Shown one piece after another: positions 9,421 through 18,240 of a DNA stretch of 62,605 bases. This DNA is from Acidimicrobiales bacterium (GTDB lineage Bacteria; Actinomycetota; Acidimicrobiia; Acidimicrobiales; Iamiaceae): positions 1-62,605 of the forward strand of contig JAUJNP010000017.1 in assembly GCA_030448105.1 (NCBI GenBank). The letters run 5' to 3'. Position 1 is the first letter of the stretch. Every line of letters begins with the position of its first letter. A model generated the notes under the pieces. The model was not told where the DNA came from. It did no database searches and was given only the letters and a program-made list of their open reading frames with translations. The position numbers and the translations under genes were made by a program.

Positions 9421-10440
9421 TCAGTCGACGAGCAGCGGAAGCCCGAGGCCCGGTTCGGCGCCGGAGTCGAGGGGGCTCGGGCCTTCGGCGCGGAGGCGCC
9501 ACCACCCGGCGGCGGCCACCATGGCGGCGTTGTCGGTGCACATGGACCGGCTCGGCAGGAAGGCGTGGAGGTCGTCCTCCACACAGGCGTCGAGGAACCT
9601 CTCCCGCAACCGCGTGTTGGCGGCCACGCCTCCGCCCAGGCACATGCCCCGGGCACCGACCTCGGCGGCCGCCCGCCGGGCCTTGGCCACGAGCACGTCG
9701 ACCACGGCTTCCTGGAACGACGCCGCCACGTCGGCCGTGACCACGTGGGGGTGCTTGCGGACGTGGTTCACCACCGCCGTCTTGAGGCCCGAGAACGAGA
9801 AGTCGTAGCCGTCGTCGCGCATTGCCCGGGGGAAGTCGATGGCCGACGGGTCGCCGTCCACCGAGACTCGGTCGATGGCGGGGCCGCCCGGGTAGCCGAG
9901 GCCCAGGTAGCGGGCGACCTTGTCGAACGCTTCGCCGGCGGCGTCGTCGAGGGTGGACCCGAGCAGCCGGTACCGGCCGTGGTCCTCCATGGCGACGAGC
10001 ATGGTGTGGCCACCCGACACCAGCAGCACCACCACCGGGAGCGCCAAGGAGGGATCCTCGAGGAGGGTGGCGTAGAGGTGGGCCTCGAGGTGGTTGACGG
10101 CCACGAAGGGCACGTCCCACACCAGCGCCAGCGCCTTCGCCGTGCTCACCCCCACCAGCAGCGCCCCCACCAGGCCGGGTCCGTAGGTGGCGGCGACGGC
10201 ATCGATCTCGCCGTCCTCCACCCCCGCCTCGATCAGGGCCTGGGCGATCACCGGGGTGAGCAGCTCCACGTGGGCCCGGCTGGCGATCTCGGGCACCACC
10301 CCGCCGAAGCGGGCGTGCAGGTCGACCTGGCTCGACACCACCGAGGACCGCACCACGCTGCCCTCGGTGACCACCGCGGCCGCGGTCTCGTCACACGACG
10401 TCTCTATGCCGAGGATCACCCGGGCCGATCCTGACCTCAC
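9421..10440 (-). CDS. tsaD: tRNA N6-adenosine threonylcarbamoyltransferase TsaD
   Basis: This 339-residue TsaD transfers threonylcarbamoyl to A37 of ANN-decoding tRNAs, acting with TsaB and TsaE. ASKHA-fold motifs are present: VILGIETSCDETAAAV, the metal-binding histidines in SRAHVEL and NHLEAH, LLVSGGHTMLV, and GGGVAANTRLRE. Its GTG start overlaps the rimI stop (GTGA), so it is coupled to the upstream genes. The order tsaE-tsaB-rimI-tsaD is standard for actinobacteria. The next gene rightward in transcription is groES, which has its own promoter. Confidence 0.97.
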   Translation of the reverse strand: MRSGSARVILGIETSCDETAAAVVTEGSVVRSSVVSSQVDLHARFGGVVPEIASRAHVELLTPVIAQALIEAGVEDGEIDAVAATYGPGLVGALLVGVSTAKALALVWDVPFVAVNHLEAHLYATLLEDPSLALPVVVLLVSGGHTMLVAMEDHGRYRLLGSTLDDAAGEAFDKVARYLGLGYPGGPAIDRVSVDGDPSAIDFPRAMRDDGYDFSFSGLKTAVVNHVRKHPHVVTADVAASFQEAVVDVLVAKARRAAAEVGARGMCLGGGVAANTRLRERFLDACVEDDLHAFLPSRSMCTDNAAMVAAAGWWRLRAEGPSPLDSGAEPGLGLPLLVD

Positions 10441-11012
10441 TCAAAGCCCTCCACGATGGTGGTGCCGGCCACGCCGGCGGCGATGCGGGCCATGCGCTCG
10501 GCATGGTCACCGAGGTGCACGTCGTGGGCCCACATCACCAGGGCGTCCTCGTCGTTGTCCACGTAGTAGCGCTTGCGCACGCCGGCGGGGGCGAACCCGA
10601 ACCGGCGGTACATCCCCTGGGCGGCGGTGTTCGACACCCGCACCTCCAACGTGAGCTGGCGGGCGCCCCGGGCCACGGCCTGGCCCACCAGGCACAGCAG
10701 CAGCCGGGTGCCCACGTGGCGGCGGTGCCATGCCGGGTCCACGGCGATGGTGGTGACGTGAGCGTCGTCGGCCACGAGCATCAACCCGGCGTAGCCGACC
10801 ACGTTCGGGCCGGCGCGGGCCACCACGTAGACCCGGGTGGAGGAGAGGGCCAGCTCGCTCATGTAGAGCCCCAGCGACCACGGCCGGGGGTAGACCTGGT
10901 GCTCGATGCGCAGCACCCCCCGCAGGTGGCGGCGCCGCATGGGCGTGAGGACGATGTCGGCGTCGCCGGGCTCGGGGCGCTCGGGCCGCACGTCCTGGGA
11001 ACGGGTGGCCAT
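10437..11012 (-). CDS. rimI: Ribosomal protein S18-alanine N-acetyltransferase RimI
   Basis: This 191-residue GNAT-family acetyltransferase starts at ATG 11012 (MATRSQDVRP). The GNAT core shows RRRHLRGVLRIEHQVYPRPW at the N-terminus, VTTIAVDPAWHRRHVGTRLL (the acetyl-CoA pyrophosphate loop, motif A) and LEVRVSNTAAQGMYRRFGF (motif B). RimI acetylates the N-terminus of S18. In actinobacteria it is regularly placed between tsaB and tsaD, as here. The start lies inside the 3' end of tsaB (1 nt overlap) and the stop inside the tsaD start. Confidence 0.93.
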   Translation of the reverse strand: MATRSQDVRPERPEPGDADIVLTPMRRRHLRGVLRIEHQVYPRPWSLGLYMSELALSSTRVYVVARAGPNVVGYAGLMLVADDAHVTTIAVDPAWHRRHVGTRLLLCLVGQAVARGARQLTLEVRVSNTAAQGMYRRFGFAPAGVRKRYYVDNDEDALVMWAHDVHLGDHAERMARIAAGVAGTTIVEGFE

Positions 11013-11710
11013 CAGCCCCCCTCCCGGACGGCCCAGTTGATCTCGGCGTCGGGCTTGCGCAGGTAGACCGGCGCCACCTCCCACGACGGCACCCAGTCCT
11101 CGCGCAGCGCCCGGGCGTGGGCCAGCTGGACGAGGGAACGGGCCGACGGGTGGGCCAGTCCCCTGTCCACGATCTCGACCCGCAGGAGCTCCTGGAAGCG
11201 GTCGGCGTAGCGGACCGCCCCGTCCCCCACGAGCAGCACGTCCTCGCCCGTGGCCAGCAGGTCGGACACCAGGTCGTCGGCGGTGCCGACGGCGGGCTCG
11301 CTGATCCTCTGCACGCCTCCCGGCACCTGGCGGTAGAGCGCCGAGAACAGCTCGCCCCGCCGGGCATCGATCACGGCGGCGATGAGGCGGGGACTGAAGC
11401 GGGCCGGGAAGGCCAGAAGGTCGAGACTGGCCACGCCGATCACGGGGACCCGCAGGGCCGAGGCGATGGCCTTGGCGGTGGCCACACCGACCCGCAGCCC
11501 GGTGAACAGCCCGGGGCCGAGGTCCACCGCCACCGCCCCCATCTCCGACAGCTCCACCCGGGCCGAGCGGCACAGGAACTCGATGGAGGGGATGAGCGTC
11601 TCGGCGTGGCGCTTGCTCCGCGAGGAGTGCGTGGAGGCCAGCACACCTTCGTGCCCGCCGATGGCGCACCCCACCTGCTGGGTGGACGTCTCGATCCCGA
11701 GGATCAGCAC
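11012..11710 (-). CDS. tsaB: tRNA threonylcarbamoyladenosine protein TsaB
   Basis: This 232-residue TsaB starts at GTG 11710 (VLILGIETSTQQVGC), chosen because it begins exactly at the conserved first beta strand. TsaB is the ASKHA-fold scaffold that dimerises with TsaD. Conserved stretches are VDLGPGLFTGLRVGVATAKA and VIDARRGELFSALYR. It lacks the TsaD metal histidines, as expected. It overlaps tsaE by 7 nt upstream and rimI by 1 nt downstream. Confidence 0.95.
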   Translation of the reverse strand: MLILGIETSTQQVGCAIGGHEGVLASTHSSRSKRHAETLIPSIEFLCRSARVELSEMGAVAVDLGPGLFTGLRVGVATAKAIASALRVPVIGVASLDLLAFPARFSPRLIAAVIDARRGELFSALYRQVPGGVQRISEPAVGTADDLVSDLLATGEDVLLVGDGAVRYADRFQELLRVEIVDRGLAHPSARSLVQLAHARALREDWVPSWEVAPVYLRKPDAEINWAVREGG

Positions 11711-12207
11711 CGGGAGCCTCCCCCGGCGCTGGTAGCCCACGGGGCCAGGGCGTCGGCCAGCGCCCGGGAACGGGCCATCCACCGGGTCCCGATCGGGCTC
11801 AACGCCAGGTGCCGATCATCGTCGCCGGCGCCGAAGGTGAGGCGGACCTCGAGGAAGTTCCGGGGAAGCACCGGCACCACCACGTCGCCCCACTCGATCA
11901 CGACCACCGCGCCCTCGTCGATGATCTCGGGGAGGCCGATGTCGAGGGTCTCCTCGAGGTGGTCGAGCCGGTAGACGTCGAGGTGGTGGAGGTGGAGGTG
12001 GCCCACGTACTCCTGGGCGATGGTGAAGGTGGGGCTGGTGATCCGCTCGGTCACGCCGAGGGCCGCCCCCAGCCCCTGCACGAACGCGGTCTTGCCCGCA
12101 CCCAGCTCGCCGGCCAGGAGCACGACGTCGCCGGGGCGCACCAGCGGGGCGAGGGCGGCGGCCACCGCCCGGGTGTCGTCCACCGAGGAGGAGCGGGCTT
12201 CGATCAT
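11704..12207 (-). CDS. tsaE: tRNA threonylcarbamoyladenosine ATPase TsaE
   Basis: This 167-residue P-loop ATPase is required for turnover of the TsaB-TsaD complex in bacterial t6A synthesis. The Walker A motif is GELGAGKTAFVQG, followed by ITSPTFTIAQEY, HHLDVYRL and VIEWGD, all typical of the family. Residues after about 140 form a variable tail (RWMARSRALADAL). The start at ATG 12207 overlaps the stop of the uracil-DNA glycosylase gene by 4 nt. Confidence 0.95.
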   Translation of the reverse strand: MIEARSSSVDDTRAVAAALAPLVRPGDVVLLAGELGAGKTAFVQGLGAALGVTERITSPTFTIAQEYVGHLHLHHLDVYRLDHLEETLDIGLPEIIDEGAVVVIEWGDVVVPVLPRNFLEVRLTFGAGDDDRHLALSPIGTRWMARSRALADALAPWATSAGGGSRC

Positions 12208-12788
12208 GGACGGGTGGCGAGGGGTGGGTCGCCCGCCAGCGCCAGCTTGGCCCGCACCAGGTCGGCCCGCACCTGGGCCATCGGCCCGCCCCCGCCCCGC
12301 AGCACCGCCGCCGGGTGCAGGGTGGGCACGAGCACGCGCCCCCGGTACGGGTAGGTGCGGACCCGGAGGCGGGTGATGCCGACGGTGGTGTCGAGCAGCA
12401 GCCGGCTGGCGAAGTTGCCGAGGGTGACGATCACCTTCGGGTCGACGAGGTCGAGCTGGGCCTCCAGCCAGGGGCGGCAGGCGGCCACCTCCTCGGGCTT
12501 CGGGTCGCGGTTGGCGGGGGGCCGGCACTTGACCACGTTGGCGATGTAGACGCCGTCGTCGCGGCGCCGGCCCATCTCCTCGAGGACCAGCCGGTCGAGG
12601 AGCTGGCCGGACCGGCCCACGAACGGCAGGCCGAGGCGATCCTCCTCGGCTCCCGGGCCCTCGCCGACGAACATCAGGTCGGCGGAGGGATCGCCCATCC
12701 CGAACACCACCTGGGTCCGGCTGGCGGCGAGGGGGCACCGGGTGCACCCGGAGGCCTCGACGCTGACGTCGGCCAGGGGCGTGGACAC
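12204..12788 (-). CDS. Family 4 uracil-DNA glycosylase (Fe-S type)
   Basis: This 194-residue uracil-DNA glycosylase removes uracil from DNA in base-excision repair. Motif A reads VGEGPGAEEDRLGLPFVG and motif B reads HPAAVLRGG. Four cysteines suitable for a [4Fe-4S] cluster are visible: CTRC at residues 15-18, the Cys in NVVKCRPP, and the Cys in AACRPW. Start is GTG 12788. A TACCAT box 7 nt upstream (12796-12801) suggests a leaderless transcript that also reads into tsaE-tsaB-rimI-tsaD. Confidence 0.93.
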   Translation of the reverse strand: MSTPLADVSVEASGCTRCPLAASRTQVVFGMGDPSADLMFVGEGPGAEEDRLGLPFVGRSGQLLDRLVLEEMGRRRDDGVYIANVVKCRPPANRDPKPEEVAACRPWLEAQLDLVDPKVIVTLGNFASRLLLDTTVGITRLRVRTYPYRGRVLVPTLHPAAVLRGGGGPMAQVRADLVRAKLALAGDPPLATRP

Positions 12789-12803
12789 CCTCGGGATGGT
12801 AGG

Positions 12804-13709
12804 TCAGGCCGGTCGAACCACCGACCTGACGGACCGCTGCACGGCGGCCACCGCCAGCAGGCGGACCTCGTCGACCCCAGCGTCGACCTCCCCCGTGGCG
12901 GCGGCGACGAAGGCGTCGCCGTCGGCCCGGGTGTGGGCGGGGAAGATCGACCGGGCCAGGCCGTCGTGGCCGCCCTGGGCGACGAGCATGCACTCCACCT
13001 TGGAGAGCCGGGCGTTGGTGGCGATCACGCCGATGGTGGTGTTGCCGAACGCATCCACCGTGCTGCCGCCGGCGCCGCCGGCGTCGCCGGTCGCCGCTTC
13101 CTCGACGGCGGCGGTGGCGGAGCCGCCGGGATCGATGGAGCCGAAGGCGTTCACCGCTGCCAGCGCCGACACGACCAGCGGTCCGCGGCGGAGCGTGGCC
13201 GAGCCCAGCCCTCCGGGCCGGGCCCGGTCCGGGCCCCGCCAGTTGCCCACGGTGGCGCCGGTGCCGGCACCGACGAGGCCGAGGGCGACGGGGCCGGTCA
13301 AGGCGTCGCGGCAGGCGGCGTGGCCTTCGGCCGGCCCCGGCCGCACGGACCCGTCGCCCACCATGAGGTCGAACAGGGCGAGGGTGGGCACGATCGGCAC
13401 CGGCCCGGCTCCGGTGGGGAAGCCCAGGCCTTGCTCCTCGCACCACCGGACCACCCCGTCGGCGGCGGCCAGGCCGAAGGCGGACCCGCCGGTGAGAAGC
13501 ACGGCGTCGACCCGTGCGACGGTGCGCTCCGGCGCGAGCAGGGCCAGCTCCCGGGAGGCGGGCGCCCCACCCCGGACGTCGGCCGACGCCACCGTGCCCT
13601 CGGGCAGGAGGACCACGGTGCAGCCGGTGCGGGCCTCGGCATCGGTCCAGTGGCCGGCCCGCACGCCGGCCACGTCGGTGATCACGGACCGGTGGCGGTC
13701 CGACCCCAC
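12804..13709 (-). CDS. P1-family (S58/DmpA-NylC-like) peptidase
   Basis: This 301-residue protein belongs to the P1/DmpA family of self-cleaving amidohydrolases, which includes D-aminopeptidases and nylon-oligomer hydrolase NylC. Conserved blocks are VRAGHWTDAEARTGCTVVL, LLTGGSAFGLAAADGVVRW and VGAGTGATVGNWRG. The likely processing site lies in FGNTTIGVIATNA near residue 240, where NylC-type proteins cut Asn-Thr to expose a Thr nucleophile. The true substrate is unknown. The 5' end overlaps the upstream alpha/beta hydrolase gene by 28 nt. A GTG start was chosen. Confidence 0.88.
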   Translation of the reverse strand: MGSDRHRSVITDVAGVRAGHWTDAEARTGCTVVLLPEGTVASADVRGGAPASRELALLAPERTVARVDAVLLTGGSAFGLAAADGVVRWCEEQGLGFPTGAGPVPIVPTLALFDLMVGDGSVRPGPAEGHAACRDALTGPVALGLVGAGTGATVGNWRGPDRARPGGLGSATLRRGPLVVSALAAVNAFGSIDPGGSATAAVEEAATGDAGGAGGSTVDAFGNTTIGVIATNARLSKVECMLVAQGGHDGLARSIFPAHTRADGDAFVAAATGEVDAGVDEVRLLAVAAVQRSVRSVVRPA

Positions 13710-14716
13710 CCCGTCCGGGCCGGCGCCGTCCGCGCCGCCAGGTCGCGCAGGAGGGCACCCAGCTCGGCCGGACGCTCCTGCATGAGCTGGTGACCGGCAC
13801 CGGGCAGCACGTGCAGCTCGGCGTCGGGCAGCAGGTCGGCGATGGCCCGGGAGGAGGCCACCGGCGTCAACAGGTCGCGGCTGCCCACGACCACGATGGC
13901 CGGGACCTTGACGTCGGGCAGCGCCTCACGCGCGTCGTGGGCGAGCAACCCGACGCCCGAGCGCTGCATGGCGCCCGGGTCCATGGCCTCGACGCACGCC
14001 CGCACCTGCTCCACCGCCGCCGAGGACGGCCGTTTCCCGAACGCCAGGCGGCACAGCACGAGGGACACGTCGCCGCCGCTGAACCGGTAGCTGGGCAGGG
14101 GGCGGCCGGCATCGAGCCGATCGATCATCCGGGCCCCGAGGACCTCGGCCCGGGCGAGCAGGAACGGGTGGACCGGAGGGGCGGCGGCCGTGGCCACGAA
14201 CCCGAGGGCGGTGACCCGCTCGGACAGCACGTCGGGGTGGTCGGCGCAGAACTTCATGATCGACATGCCACCCATCGAGTGGCCGACGACCACCGCGTCG
14301 CGGAGGTCGAGCTCGTCGAGGAGCGTGGCCAGATCGTGGGCCACCAGGTCGAGGCCGTAACCGTCGCCACCCGCCTCGGACTGGCCGTGGCCTCGTAGGT
14401 CGACAGCGAAGACCCGGAAGCCCGGCACCCCCGGCGAGCCCGCCAACTGGTGGAGCTGGGGCGACCAGATGGGAGCAGCCAGCGTGATCCCGTGCAGGAG
14501 CACGAGGGGCCGGCCCTCGCCCCGTTCCACGAGGTGGAGCGAGCCGCCGTCGTGGGTCGGGACCCGACGGTGGACGACGTCGGCCGGCAACCGGAGCAGC
14601 GGGTCGGTGACCGCGTCCACGCGGCGACGCATGCGCCCGAGCACGACCCGCTCGACGGCCACCGCCGCGCCGGCCGCGGCGGCGAGACCCAGGATGGCCC
14701 TACGAGGCGCTGGCAT
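13682..14716 (-). CDS. Alpha/beta hydrolase
   Basis: This 344-residue alpha/beta hydrolase has an N-terminal hydrophobic segment (residues 7-25, AILGLAAAAGAAVAV) that could anchor it in the membrane. The oxyanion region is LLHGITLAAPIW, the nucleophile elbow is VVGHSMGGMSI (Ser), the acid lies in VVGSRDLLTPV, and the catalytic His is in GAGHQLMQERP. The substrate is unknown. It is translationally coupled to alr: alr stop and hydrolase ATG share one base (TGATG). Confidence 0.92.
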   Translation of the reverse strand: MPAPRRAILGLAAAAGAAVAVERVVLGRMRRRVDAVTDPLLRLPADVVHRRVPTHDGGSLHLVERGEGRPLVLLHGITLAAPIWSPQLHQLAGSPGVPGFRVFAVDLRGHGQSEAGGDGYGLDLVAHDLATLLDELDLRDAVVVGHSMGGMSIMKFCADHPDVLSERVTALGFVATAAAPPVHPFLLARAEVLGARMIDRLDAGRPLPSYRFSGGDVSLVLCRLAFGKRPSSAAVEQVRACVEAMDPGAMQRSGVGLLAHDAREALPDVKVPAIVVVGSRDLLTPVASSRAIADLLPDAELHVLPGAGHQLMQERPAELGALLRDLAARTAPARTGWGRTATGP

Positions 14717-15837
14717 CAGCGGTCACCGTACCGGCGCGCCACCCGCGGACCGATGGCGCACACGACCTCGTAGCCGATGGTGCCGAGACGCTCGGCCCAT
14801 TCGGCCGCGGTGACCTCCTCGGTCCCCTGCCGGCCGATGAGGACCACCTCGTCACCGGGGTGCACGCCCTGGTCGTCGCCGCAGTCGACGAGGATCTGGT
14901 CCATGGTGACGGCCCCGGCGATGGGGTGCCGGCGCCCGCCGATCAACACCTCACCGCCGAGCTCGGAGAGCGAACGGCGCACGCCGTCGGCGTAGCCCAC
15001 CGGCACGGTGGCCACCACCGAGTCCCGCTCCAGCCGGTAGCGCTGCCCGTAGCTGAGGGCCTCACCGGCCGCCACCACCTTCACGTGGGAGACCTCCGAC
15101 ACCATGCGCAGCGCGGGGCGCAGGTCGACGGTGCCGGCCAACGCCGGCGACGGGTCGATCCCGTAGACCGCGATCCCGCACCGCACGAGGTCCAGCCGGC
15201 TGGCCGGGTGGGCCAGGGCGGCGGCGGAGTTGGCGGCGTGGAGCCGGGCGGGCGGCATGCCGGCGGCGTGCAGGTCGGCGACGGCTTGGTCAAACCGCTG
15301 GAGCTGCTCGGCGGTGAAGCCGTCGCCGGGATCGTCAGCCACCGCGCAGTGGGTCCAGATCGACTCGAGCCGCAGCTCGGGCCGGGCGGCCAGGGCCTTG
15401 GCCACCGCGACCGCCTCGGACGGCTGCGCCCCGACCCGGTGCATGCCCGTGTCGATCTTGAGGTGGACCGGCAGAGGGCCCGGCGTCTCGGCGGCGGCCA
15501 CCGCGTCGGCCAGCGCCGTCACGCCGGGCTCGGTGTAGACGGTGGGCTCGAGGCAGAGCTCCACCACCGCCGACGCCGCCCTCGCCGGCGCCTCCGACAG
15601 CACCATCACCCGGCCCTTGAGGCCGGCGTCGCGCAGGGGCTCGGCCTCCTCCACCATGGCCACGGCCAGGCACTCGGCACCGGCGCCCATGGCGGCACGG
15701 CCCACCTCCACCGCGCCATGGCCGTAGCCGTCGGCCTTGACGACGGCGCACACACCGGCCGGCGCGGCGTGGGCCCGCAACACCTCGACGTTGTGAGCGA
15801 CGGCGGCGAGGTCGACCTCCACCCAGGTGGGCCGCAC
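14716..15837 (-). CDS. alr: Alanine racemase
   Basis: This 373-residue PLP enzyme converts L- to D-alanine for peptidoglycan. The PLP lysine lies in AVVKADGYGHGAVEVG near residue 34. The second catalytic residue, Tyr, is in the C-terminal beta domain near LSYGQRYRLERDSVVATVPVGYADGVRR. MHRVGAQP and RCGIAVYGIDP are further family blocks. Length is normal. It sits between a CBS protein gene and the alpha/beta hydrolase in the conserved glmM-glmS-acpS-nnr-alr-tsa order. Confidence 0.97.
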   Translation of the reverse strand: MRPTWVEVDLAAVAHNVEVLRAHAAPAGVCAVVKADGYGHGAVEVGRAAMGAGAECLAVAMVEEAEPLRDAGLKGRVMVLSEAPARAASAVVELCLEPTVYTEPGVTALADAVAAAETPGPLPVHLKIDTGMHRVGAQPSEAVAVAKALAARPELRLESIWTHCAVADDPGDGFTAEQLQRFDQAVADLHAAGMPPARLHAANSAAALAHPASRLDLVRCGIAVYGIDPSPALAGTVDLRPALRMVSEVSHVKVVAAGEALSYGQRYRLERDSVVATVPVGYADGVRRSLSELGGEVLIGGRRHPIAGAVTMDQILVDCGDDQGVHPGDEVVLIGRQGTEEVTAAEWAERLGTIGYEVVCAIGPRVARRYGDR

Positions 15838-15839
15838 GC

Positions 15840-16325
15840 CTAGCCGCTCCCGGGGTCGCGAGGCTCGGAGATGATGGCCCGCACGATGTCGGTGCGGGAG
15901 ATGAGCCCGACCAGCCGGTCGTCGCGCACCACCGGGAGGCGGGACACCTCGTGGTCGTGCATCAAGGTGGCGGCCCGCTCGAGGGTCTCGTCCTCGCCGA
16001 TGGTGACCGGATCCTTCGACATCACCTCGCCTACGCTGGCGCCGAGGGCGCGGCGCACGTCCTCGTCGAAGCGCTTCTTCGACGAAGGCAGCTCGAGGTT
16101 GGCGCCCAGGATCGAGATCACCGTCGGGAAGTGCAGCTGGCTCTCCTGCACGATCAGGTCGCCGGTGGTGATGAGGCCCACCACCCGGCCGGTGCCGTCG
16201 ACCACCGGTGCGCCGTCGACGTCCCGGTCGACCATGGCCTGCATCGCGGCAGCCACGGTGTCCTCCGGCGCGAAGGTCAGGACCTCGGTGGTCATGACCT
16301 GATGCACAGGGGTGGCGCGAGGCAT
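15840..16325 (-). CDS. Tandem CBS-domain protein
   Basis: This 161-residue protein consists of two CBS motifs and little else: VMTTEVLTFAPEDTVAAAMQ through VVGLITTGDLIV, and VMSKDPVTIGEDETLERAAT through LVGLISRTDIVRAI. Such Bateman modules bind adenine nucleotides and act as energy sensors. Partner and ligand are unknown. It lies 2 bp from alr and directly next to the NAD(P)HX repair gene, all in the same direction. Confidence 0.92.
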   Translation of the reverse strand: MPRATPVHQVMTTEVLTFAPEDTVAAAMQAMVDRDVDGAPVVDGTGRVVGLITTGDLIVQESQLHFPTVISILGANLELPSSKKRFDEDVRRALGASVGEVMSKDPVTIGEDETLERAATLMHDHEVSRLPVVRDDRLVGLISRTDIVRAIISEPRDPGSG

Positions 16326-17762
16326 TCAGGTCTCCGGGAGCTCGGCGAAGGCAGCCGGCAGGTGGTCGATGAGGTCACCGGCGACGAGACCGTAGCGCCA
16401 GCCTCGGGCCGCGGCGCCGCTGGTGACAGCGGCGCTCGTGGAGGAGGGCGGGGTTGGGGCCCCGCCCGGGCGAGGTAGCACGGCCGCGGCTCGGCCGTGG
16501 AGGTGGGCGGCGGCGGCGGCCGCCTCGAAGGCGGGCATGCCCTGGGCCAGCAGCGCGACGACCACTCCGGTGAGCACGTCGCCGGTGCCGGCGGTGGCCA
16601 GCCGGGCGTCGCCGGCGGTGGTCAGCAGCACCCGGCCGTCGGGGGCGGCCACCACCGTGGTCGGGCCCTTGCGCAGCGCCACCGCGCCCGTCCGGGCCGC
16701 CAGTTGGCGGGTGACCTCGATGCGGTCGGGGGCGTCGGCGTCGCCGCCCAGGCGGGCCAGCTCGCCGTCGTGGGGGGTGAGCACGGTCGGCCCCCGGCGA
16801 CCGTCGAGCACCGCCCCGGCATCGGCGCCCAGGGCGGTGAGCCCGTCGCCGTCGACCACCACGGCCCCGGGGGCGGAGGCCACCAGTCGCCGGACCTCGG
16901 CGACGGTGTCTTGGCCGATCCCGAGGCCGGGGCCGACGGCCAGGGCGGCGAAGCGGTCGAGCCCGTCGAGCACCACCGCCGCCCAGCCCGTCGCCGGCAA
17001 CGCCAGGCCGACCACCTCGGTGGGTCGGCGGGGGTCGTCGGCCACGCCGGGCGAGGCCAGCCGCACGTAGCCCGCCCCCGCCCGCTGGGCGGCCCGGGTG
17101 GCCAGGTGGGCGGCGCCGGTCATCCCTGGTGAGCCGGCCACCACCGTGGCGGCCGTCTGCCACTTGTGGCTGTCGGGCGGGCGGACCGGCAGCCAGCGGG
17201 CCACGTCGGTCGGCTCCACCAGGTGGGCACGGGCGGCGGAGACGTCGAGGCCGATGTCGGCCACGGTGACCTCCCCGGCCAGGGCCGGGCCGTCGCCGAG
17301 CAGGAGGCCGGGCTTGAGGGCGGCGAAGGTGACGGTGCGGTCTGCCCGCATCGGCTCCCCGCTGGCCACGCCGGTGAGCCCGGAGACCCCCGAGGGGATG
17401 TCGACCGCCAGCACCGGCGTCCCCGGCGGCGGCCTGGGCGGGTGGTGCTCGCCCCGGAACCCGGTGCCGTAGGCGGCGTCGACCACCAGGTCGCAGGCCG
17501 GGAGCTCGGCGGGTAGGCGCCCGGCGTCGAGCACCTCCGCCCGCACGCCCCGCCGCCGGAGCCGGGCCGCGGCGGCGCGGCCGTCGGCGCCGTTGTTGCC
17601 CTTGCCGGCGATCACCACCACCCGTCGCCCGTAGGCGCCACCCAGCATCTCGAAGGCGGCACGAGCCACCGCCGCCCCCGCCCGCTCGATGAGCACCTCC
17701 ACCGGTTCGACCGCGGCCTCGTCGACCGCCGCCATCTCCACGGGCGTCACTACCGGGATCAC
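16326..17762 (-). CDS. nnr: Bifunctional NAD(P)HX epimerase/dehydratase
   Basis: This 478-residue fusion repairs hydrated NAD(P)H. The N-terminal epimerase (YjeF_N, residues 1-210) shows [20 protein letters not shown] and DIPSGVSGLTG. The C-terminal ADP-dependent dehydratase (YjeF_C, residues 225-478) shows SPGMTGAAHLATRAAQRAGAG, AVGPGLGIG, LTPHDGELARL and the catalytic GTGDVLTGVVVALLAQG. Start is GTG 17762, immediately ahead of the conserved VVTPVEMAAVDEAAV. The 56 bp before acpS contain no obvious signal. Confidence 0.95.
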   Translation of the reverse strand: MIPVVTPVEMAAVDEAAVEPVEVLIERAGAAVARAAFEMLGGAYGRRVVVIAGKGNNGADGRAAAARLRRRGVRAEVLDAGRLPAELPACDLVVDAAYGTGFRGEHHPPRPPPGTPVLAVDIPSGVSGLTGVASGEPMRADRTVTFAALKPGLLLGDGPALAGEVTVADIGLDVSAARAHLVEPTDVARWLPVRPPDSHKWQTAATVVAGSPGMTGAAHLATRAAQRAGAGYVRLASPGVADDPRRPTEVVGLALPATGWAAVVLDGLDRFAALAVGPGLGIGQDTVAEVRRLVASAPGAVVVDGDGLTALGADAGAVLDGRRGPTVLTPHDGELARLGGDADAPDRIEVTRQLAARTGAVALRKGPTTVVAAPDGRVLLTTAGDARLATAGTGDVLTGVVVALLAQGMPAFEAAAAAAHLHGRAAAVLPRPGGAPTPPSSTSAAVTSGAAARGWRYGLVAGDLIDHLPAAFAELPET

Positions 17763-17818
17763 CCCTCCATCGTGCCCGCCCCGGCCGGTGTGGCGGCCCT
17801 GCTCGCGAACCTGGCCGG

Positions 17819-18184
17819 CTAGAGGGCGACGGCGACGGCCTCGGCCACCGTCGCCGTGTGGGTGAGCGACAGGCGCCAGCCGGCGACGCCCTTGCGCCGG
17901 GCGAGCGCCGCCGCCCCGCCCGTCAGCGCCACCGACGGTTGTCCCGACGGCGCCCGCATCACCTCGATCTCGCGCCACTTGCACGCGCCGACCCCCACGC
18001 CCATGGCCTTCATCACCGCCTCCTTGGCCGCGAAGCGGGCGGCGAAGCGCTCGGTGGGGTCACGTCGGCGCTCGCAGTACGCCCGCTCGCGATCGGTGAA
18101 GAGCCGGTCGAGCACTCCCGGAGTGCGGGCCGCCACCTTCCGGAAGCGCGCCACCTCGACGGTGTCGACGCCGATGCCGATCAC
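17819..18184 (-). CDS. acpS: Holo-[acyl-carrier-protein] synthase AcpS
   Basis: This 121-residue phosphopantetheinyl transferase activates acyl carrier protein. Signatures are IGIGVDTVEVARF with the Mg-binding Asp, and FAARFAAKEAVMKAMGVG with the Glu-Ala ligand helix. The final block is LSLTHTATVAEAVAVAL. Length matches the AcpS-type trimeric enzyme. It is 51 bp downstream of the GlmS-like gene, and that gap is filled with short direct repeats. Confidence 0.96.
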   Translation of the reverse strand: MIGIGVDTVEVARFRKVAARTPGVLDRLFTDRERAYCERRRDPTERFAARFAAKEAVMKAMGVGVGACKWREIEVMRAPSGQPSVALTGGAAALARRKGVAGWRLSLTHTATVAEAVAVAL

Positions 18185-18185
18185 C

Positions 18186-18240
18186 GGCCGGTCACACCGG
18201 GCCGTTCACACTGGGGCCGGGTCACACCGGGCCGGTCACG
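18186..18240. repeat. Degenerate 14-15-nt tandem repeat
   Basis: Four units of the type GGCCGGTCACACCG follow one another (18186-18199, 18200-18214, 18215-18229, 18230-18240). They fill the gap between acpS and the glmS-like gene and include the latter's stop codon (18236-18238). Confidence 0.8.

Noticed and set aside
16326..17984. Longer NAD(P)HX repair protein starting upstream at 17984
   Set aside because: The extra 74 residues overlap acpS and are Arg/Gly-rich without similarity. GTG 17762 sits at the conserved N-terminus.
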